Assembly: GCF_009831625.1 (NCBI RefSeq)
Contig: NZ_WUUS01000006.1
Span: 62,001-126,000 of the forward strand
Length of the DNA stretch: 64,000 nt
Source: Halobaculum saliterrae
GTDB taxonomy: Archaea; Halobacteriota; Halobacteria; Halobacteriales; Haloferacaceae
Direction of reading: 5' to 3'
Shown here: positions 60,387 through 64,000 of the stretch, piece by piece
Layout: each line of letters begins with the position of its first letter
Numbering within the stretch: position 1 is the stretch's first letter
Program-made: the position numbers and the translations under genes
Notes under the pieces: generated by a model
The model's database searches: none
Seen by the model: the letters and a program-made list of their open reading frames with translations, nothing else
Told to the model about the DNA's origin: nothing

Positions 60387-62129
60387 TCACTCCAGAAACG
60401 CGCGCAGTCCCTCGACGTCGCGCACGTTCACCACGTCCGCCGGTTCGGCCCATCCCCGTCGGGCGGTGTGGACGCCGTAGCGAACGTTGTCGAGTTCGGC
60501 CGGGGAGTGAGCGTCGGTGTTCACCGCGATCGGCGCGCCAGCCTCGACGGCCGCACGCACGGCGTCGCCGTTGCAGTCCAGGCGCGCGGGGTTCGAGTTG
60601 ACCTCCAGCGCCGTCCCGGCCCCCGCGGCGGCCTCGGCGAGGCGCTCGAAGTCGACCTCCAGACCCGGCCGCTGGTTGATCAGTCGGCCCGTCGGATGCC
60701 CCAGGACGTCGACGTACGGGTGTTCGACCGCGCGGATCAGTCGATCGGTCGCCTCGTCCTGATCCAACGCCGCGTGTGGCGAGGCGATCACGACGTCGAG
60801 GTCGGCGAGCAGGTCGTCGCTCGTCGTCACGTCGCCCTCGGCGTCGATGTTGGCCTCGACGCCGTGAAGCACGTCGATCTCGGCGTCCTCGCGGACCGCC
60901 GCGACCGTCTCGGCCTGCTCGCGCACCTCGTCGTCCGAGAGGCCGGTGTCCCCGAAGACGCCCGGTCCGTCCGCGTGGTCCGTGACGCAGTGGTACTCGT
61001 AGCCGCGATCGGCGGCAGCCTCGACCATCCCCCCGATCGTGTTGGCTCCGTCGGACCACTCGGTGTGGGTGTGGAGGTCGCCGCGGACCTCGCCCTCAGT
61101 GAGCAGGTCCGGCAGCTCGCCGTCGGCGGCGGCGTCGATCTCGCCGGTGCCCTCGCGTATCTCGGGGGGGATCACGGGGAGATCGAGCGCGCCGTACATC
61201 TCCGACTCGTCGGCGCCGCCGAGGCGCTCACCGACGCGCTGGCCCGAGTCCGGGTCGTCGACGCCGCTCACATCGAACACGCCGTACTCGTTGAGCTTCA
61301 GCCCGCGGTCGATCGCCCGGTTGCGGAGATCGACGTTGTGCGCCTTCGAGCCGGTGAAGTACTGGAGCGCGGCCCCGAACTCGTCGGGGACGACGACGCG
61401 GAGGTCGACCCGGATCCCGTCGACGCGGACGCTCGCCTTCTGCTCGCCCGCCTCGATCACGTCGTCCGCGTCGGGCCAGTCGGTGAACAGGTCGACGACC
61501 GCCTCGCCGTCGTCGCTGGCGACGAGCACGTCCACGTCGCCGATGGTGTCCCTCCAGCGCCGGATCGACCCAGCCACGTCGACCCGCTCGACGACCGACT
61601 CGCCCTCGAGATGGCCGAGCGCGTCCTCGGCGAGCGGGCGGGCGTCGCCGAGCCGCTGACGCTGCCCTGCCTCCCTCGCGAACGCGACGTTGTCGAGGAT
61701 GTTCTGCTCGGTCTTCGCTCCGAAGCCCTTCACCTCCCGGATCTCGCCGGCCTCCGCGGCAGCCTCCAACTCGTCGAGGGTGGTGATCCCGAGTTCCTCG
61801 TACAGCGTGCCGACGGTCTTGGGGCCGACGCCCTCCACCCGGGTCAGGGCGGCCATGTCGACGGGGAGTTCCTCGCGGAGGGCCTCGAGCTCCTCCACCT
61901 CGCCGGTGTCGAGGTACTCCACGACCTTCGCGGCGATCGCGTCGCCGACGCGGTCGATCTCGGCGACGGCGTCCTCGCCGCCCTCGCCCGCGAGGTCCTC
62001 GATCGCGCGCGCGTGGTCGCGGACGTTCTCGGCGGCGCGCCGGTAGGCGTTGGGCTTGTACTCGACTCCCTGCGCCTCCAGCAGGTCCGCGAACTCCTCC
62101 AGCAGCCCGGCGACCTCGGCGTTTCGCAT
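60387..62129 (-). CDS. polX: DNA polymerase X with PHP exonuclease domain
   Basis: This 580-residue repair polymerase has helix-hairpin-helix segments (VEGVGPKTVGTLYEELGI, VKGFGAKTEQNIL), the nucleotidyltransferase motif GSIRRWRDTIGDVDVLV with catalytic Asp pair, and FTGSKAHN. The PHP domain follows with GDLHTHTEWSDG (about residue 352), CVTDHADG, GVEANID, ASPHAALD and NTDAHSP. It fills short gaps and carries 3'-5' exonuclease or phosphatase activity. ATG 62129 (MRNAEVAGLL) is preferred over 62141. Confidence 0.93.
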   Translation of the reverse strand: MRNAEVAGLLEEFADLLEAQGVEYKPNAYRRAAENVRDHARAIEDLAGEGGEDAVAEIDRVGDAIAAKVVEYLDTGEVEELEALREELPVDMAALTRVEGVGPKTVGTLYEELGITTLDELEAAAEAGEIREVKGFGAKTEQNILDNVAFAREAGQRQRLGDARPLAEDALGHLEGESVVERVDVAGSIRRWRDTIGDVDVLVASDDGEAVVDLFTDWPDADDVIEAGEQKASVRVDGIRVDLRVVVPDEFGAALQYFTGSKAHNVDLRNRAIDRGLKLNEYGVFDVSGVDDPDSGQRVGERLGGADESEMYGALDLPVIPPEIREGTGEIDAAADGELPDLLTEGEVRGDLHTHTEWSDGANTIGGMVEAAADRGYEYHCVTDHADGPGVFGDTGLSDDEVREQAETVAAVREDAEIDVLHGVEANIDAEGDVTTSDDLLADLDVVIASPHAALDQDEATDRLIRAVEHPYVDVLGHPTGRLINQRPGLEVDFERLAEAAAGAGTALEVNSNPARLDCNGDAVRAAVEAGAPIAVNTDAHSPAELDNVRYGVHTARRGWAEPADVVNVRDVEGLRAFLE

Positions 62130-62404
62130 GTACGTGTGCATCCGGGTGGCCGGAACTTAGAACGAATGGCCGGAACCGCGCCCGCGACGGACGGGGTCGG
62201 TCACCCTGCGAGTGCAGGGATCCGGCTTTTCGGTCCAGTCGGCATAGCGCCACCACGGACCGCCGTTCCCAGAACTCCGCACCGACCTGCTCAGTCGGCT
62301 GACGAACCGCCCGACGCATCGAGCAGTAGGAACTGCATGGGGGACAGAACGATCGAGCGTACCGAGTTCCCGGACGGGTCACGGGGCGGGACCAGCAGGC
62401 CACA

Positions 62405-62911
62405 ATGAACCGACGAACTCTCATCCGGACGACCGGCATCGCCTCGGCAGGTATCGGCCTCGCGGGCTGTAGTGGCGCGCCGGACGCGGGCGCCGACACG
62501 ACCGAACCAACCGACGACGTCGCCAGCGTCGCCCCCGACGTCTCCCTGACCGTCGTCCGCAACGCCTCCGAGAACCCGGAGCCCTACGAGGACCCCGCCG
62601 GCACCGTGGTTCCGCAGGAGTCCGACGCGCTCGCCCTCGATGAGGTCATCTTCCAGCGGGCCGGCGAGCGGGGGATCGTGGTGTCCGGCAACCTGTCGAA
62701 CACCGCCGACCGACCGTTCGTGCACGTGGCCGTCGAGGTGATCCTCTACGACGAGAACGAGACGGAGGACGGCCTCCTCGACTCGGCGACCCTGCGGACC
62801 ACACACGGGCGGCTCGACGCCGGCAACTACTGGGCGTGGGCGACGACGTTCGGCGAACCCGAGTTCGAGGTCGACTACTACTCCGTCGAGGCGACCGCCA
62901 GATACGACTGA
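62405..62911 (+). CDS. Tat-exported lipoprotein of unknown function
   Basis: This 168-residue protein begins MNRRTLIRTTGIASAGIGL and has a lipobox LAGC (about residue 19-22) after the twin-arginine motif NRRTLIR, so it should be exported folded and lipid-anchored. The mature part contains a beta-rich domain (IVVSGNLSNTADRPFVHVAVEVILYD) like the FxLYD domain of secreted proteins. No catalytic residues are apparent. It stands alone, with a 260-base upstream region containing no other gene. Confidence 0.83.
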   Translation: MNRRTLIRTTGIASAGIGLAGCSGAPDAGADTTEPTDDVASVAPDVSLTVVRNASENPEPYEDPAGTVVPQESDALALDEVIFQRAGERGIVVSGNLSNTADRPFVHVAVEVILYDENETEDGLLDSATLRTTHGRLDAGNYWAWATTFGEPEFEVDYYSVEATARYD

Positions 62912-62966
62912 ACGGCCGACTCGGGCGATCGTTCGGGGCTCCTTCCCCGGAACACGACGCCGCCGG

Positions 62967-63410
62967 TCAGTAGCCGCCGCGCTTGCTTCCGCTGGCGTCG
63001 TCTTGCCCGAGCGCCTTCTTGAGGAAGCTCATCCAGCGCTTCCGGTCCATCGCCTCCTGCCGGCGCGCCTCGCCCTCCACGTCCGCGGCCCGGAGGGTGT
63101 CGAGGGCGTCGAGCGCGCGGTCGATCCCGATGATCGACGCCGCGACCTCCTCGCCCGTCTCGAAGTCGACGCGGTTCTCCTCGATCCGTTCGAGTCGCTC
63201 CAGCCGCTCGCGCCGGAGGTTCCGCTTCGCTCGCTCGACACGTTCGCGCTCGCCCTCCGGGATCGTGTCGCGGCGTTTGATCTCGAAGACGAACTCCTGC
63301 AGGTCGATCTCCTCGCCCTGGACCTCGATGCGGTCCGGGATGTCCGCCCCGATGGTCGCGCTCTCCTTGGTGACGCGTTCGAGGAGCTGTTTGCGCTGGT
63401 ACTCCTGCAC
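62967..63410 (-). CDS. conserved haloarchaeal helical protein (DUF5788-type, from memory)
   Basis: This 147-residue protein starts at GTG (VQEYQRKQLLERV). It is highly charged and helical: ATIGADIPDRIEVQGEEIDL suggests a short beta region, and the rest (RDTIPEGERERVERAKRNL, NRVDFETGEEVAAS) forms long helices. The ending is basic and Gly-rich. The pattern resembles a haloarchaea-specific family I recall as DUF5788. No membrane segment. It diverges from the methylmalonyl-CoA mutase gene; the longer frame upstream is non-coding-like. Confidence 0.76.
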   Translation of the reverse strand: MQEYQRKQLLERVTKESATIGADIPDRIEVQGEEIDLQEFVFEIKRRDTIPEGERERVERAKRNLRRERLERLERIEENRVDFETGEEVAASIIGIDRALDALDTLRAADVEGEARRQEAMDRKRWMSFLKKALGQDDASGSKRGGY

Positions 63411-63564
63411 GGTCTGTCGTCGGGGATTGGGCCGCCGGGGTGTTTCGTGTTTCGCTCGGGGCGGATCGAGCCGTGTCGCTCGACCGCGAGGGATCGGGCC
63501 GCGCGGCCAGCAGGGATCCCCGCCACCCGAATCGTTAATGGTCCTTCCGGCAGTTGTTGCGTCC

Positions 63565-64000
63565 ATGTACGATGAGGATGACCTCGCGGAGATCCGCGAA
63601 TCCCGTGAGGAGTGGGAGGAGGAGACCCGCGATCCCGTTCTGGACGCACACGGCGAGCGCAAGGACCGGTTCGCGACCGTCTCGAACCTCGAGATCGACG
63701 ACCTGTACACGCCCGAGGACGTGGCCGACATCGACTACGAGGAGGACATCGGGTTCCCCGGCGAGGAGCCGTACACCCGCGGCCCGTACCCGACGATGTA
63801 CCGGGGGCGCACGTGGACGATGCGGCAGTTCGCCGGCTTCGGCACCGCGACCGAGACGAACGAGCGCTTCCACTACCTCATCGAGAACGGCCAGACCGGC
63901 CTGTCGACGGCGTTCGACATGCCGAGCCTGATGGGGAAGGACTCCGACGACCCGCTCTCGGACGGCGAGGTCGGCAAGGAGGGTGTCGCCGTCGACACCC
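63565..64000 (+). CDS. methylmalonyl-CoA mutase large subunit, 5' part
   Basis: The gene runs off the right edge of the window; 145 codons are visible. The N terminus MYDEDDLAEIRESREEWEE and then PYTRGPYPTMYRGRTWTMRQFAGF match the substrate-binding start of the mutase alpha domain, with TATETNERFHYLI and GLSTAFDMPSLMG. This domain binds methylmalonyl-CoA; the cobalamin-binding part would be in the same protein or a separate gene beyond the window. ATG at 63565 is about 25 nt downstream of an AT-containing cgttaatgg. Confidence 0.93.
   Translation, partial: MYDEDDLAEIRESREEWEEETRDPVLDAHGERKDRFATVSNLEIDDLYTPEDVADIDYEEDIGFPGEEPYTRGPYPTMYRGRTWTMRQFAGFGTATETNERFHYLIENGQTGLSTAFDMPSLMGKDSDDPLSDGEVGKEGVAVDT

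Noticed and set aside
1-64000. CRISPR arrays, IS elements, rRNA operons, replication origin
   Set aside because: No regularly spaced repeats, transposase frames, rRNA signature sequences or cluster of origin repeats near an orc1/cdc6 gene were seen.

Overview
This window is a stretch of haloarchaeal chromosome (class Halobacteria). The evidence is the very high GC, strongly acidic proteins, archaeal informational genes (MCM, two TFBs, SecE/Spt5, DTD2-type deacylase, NreA), bat-type HTH and PadR regulators, twin-arginine lipoproteins, and many genes whose start codon lies about 27 nt downstream of a TATA box, as expected for leaderless transcripts. From memory, gene order in two blocks resembles Haloferax volcanii around mcm (HVO_0220 to 0234) and around ftsZ1 to nreA (HVO_0717 to 0734). 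The ppa-rosR-rnhA-tfb order also resembles Halobacterium salinarum. No rRNA, CRISPR array, insertion sequence or prophage was seen. Two tRNAs are present: Pro-UGG and initiator Met.

Layout. 1-6.3 kb: the 3' part of a Ski2/Hel308-like helicase, two small conserved proteins, an SLC13-type permease, tRNA-Pro, and a visibly AT-richer PD-(D/E)XK nuclease gene. 6.3-18.3 kb: a replication and partition block with mcm, four uncharacterised proteins leading into a MinD ATPase, a TFB, a second MinD-like protein with a ruined P-loop, HIT, uracil-DNA glycosylase, two zinc-ribbon membrane proteins, PRPP synthase and a beta-propeller. 18.4-27.1 kb: an amino-acid module with aldehyde dehydrogenase (probably P5C dehydrogenase), a bat-type regulator, proline dehydrogenase and a five-gene Liv-type ABC importer. 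Three near-identical 14-bp palindromes mark its promoters. 27.2-31.8 kb: a DUF2298 membrane protein, a family 2 glycosyltransferase and a GtrA protein, probably for envelope glycosylation. 31.9-38.2 kb: initiator tRNA, a Rieske protein, an overlapping pabB-pabA-pabC operon, a helix-hairpin-helix protein with an internal duplication, and aroE. 38.3-42.4 kb: two cation exchangers and dtdA. 42.5-49.6 kb: ftsZ1, secE-nusG, a zinc finger protein, a PHP protein, a YdjM-type membrane protein, CinA/PncC, an aminotransferase and a Get3-type ATPase. 49.6-64 kb: SDR, endonuclease V, rhomboid protease, ppa, rosR, rnhA, a TFB without zinc-ribbon cysteines, a candidate structured RNA, nreA, polX and the start of methylmalonyl-CoA mutase.

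The strongest candidate for an undescribed system is the proline module. The palindrome CCGACCATGGTCGG (at most one mismatch) occurs twice between the dehydrogenase and the regulator, and once just upstream of the TATA box of the ABC importer operon. This ties uptake, both catabolic steps and the regulator into one putative regulon. Other items worth a look are the codon-usage scar over the MCM P-loop, the duplicated nuclease with a dead second half, the TFB lacking a zinc ribbon, and the mcm-to-minD cluster of unknown proteins.
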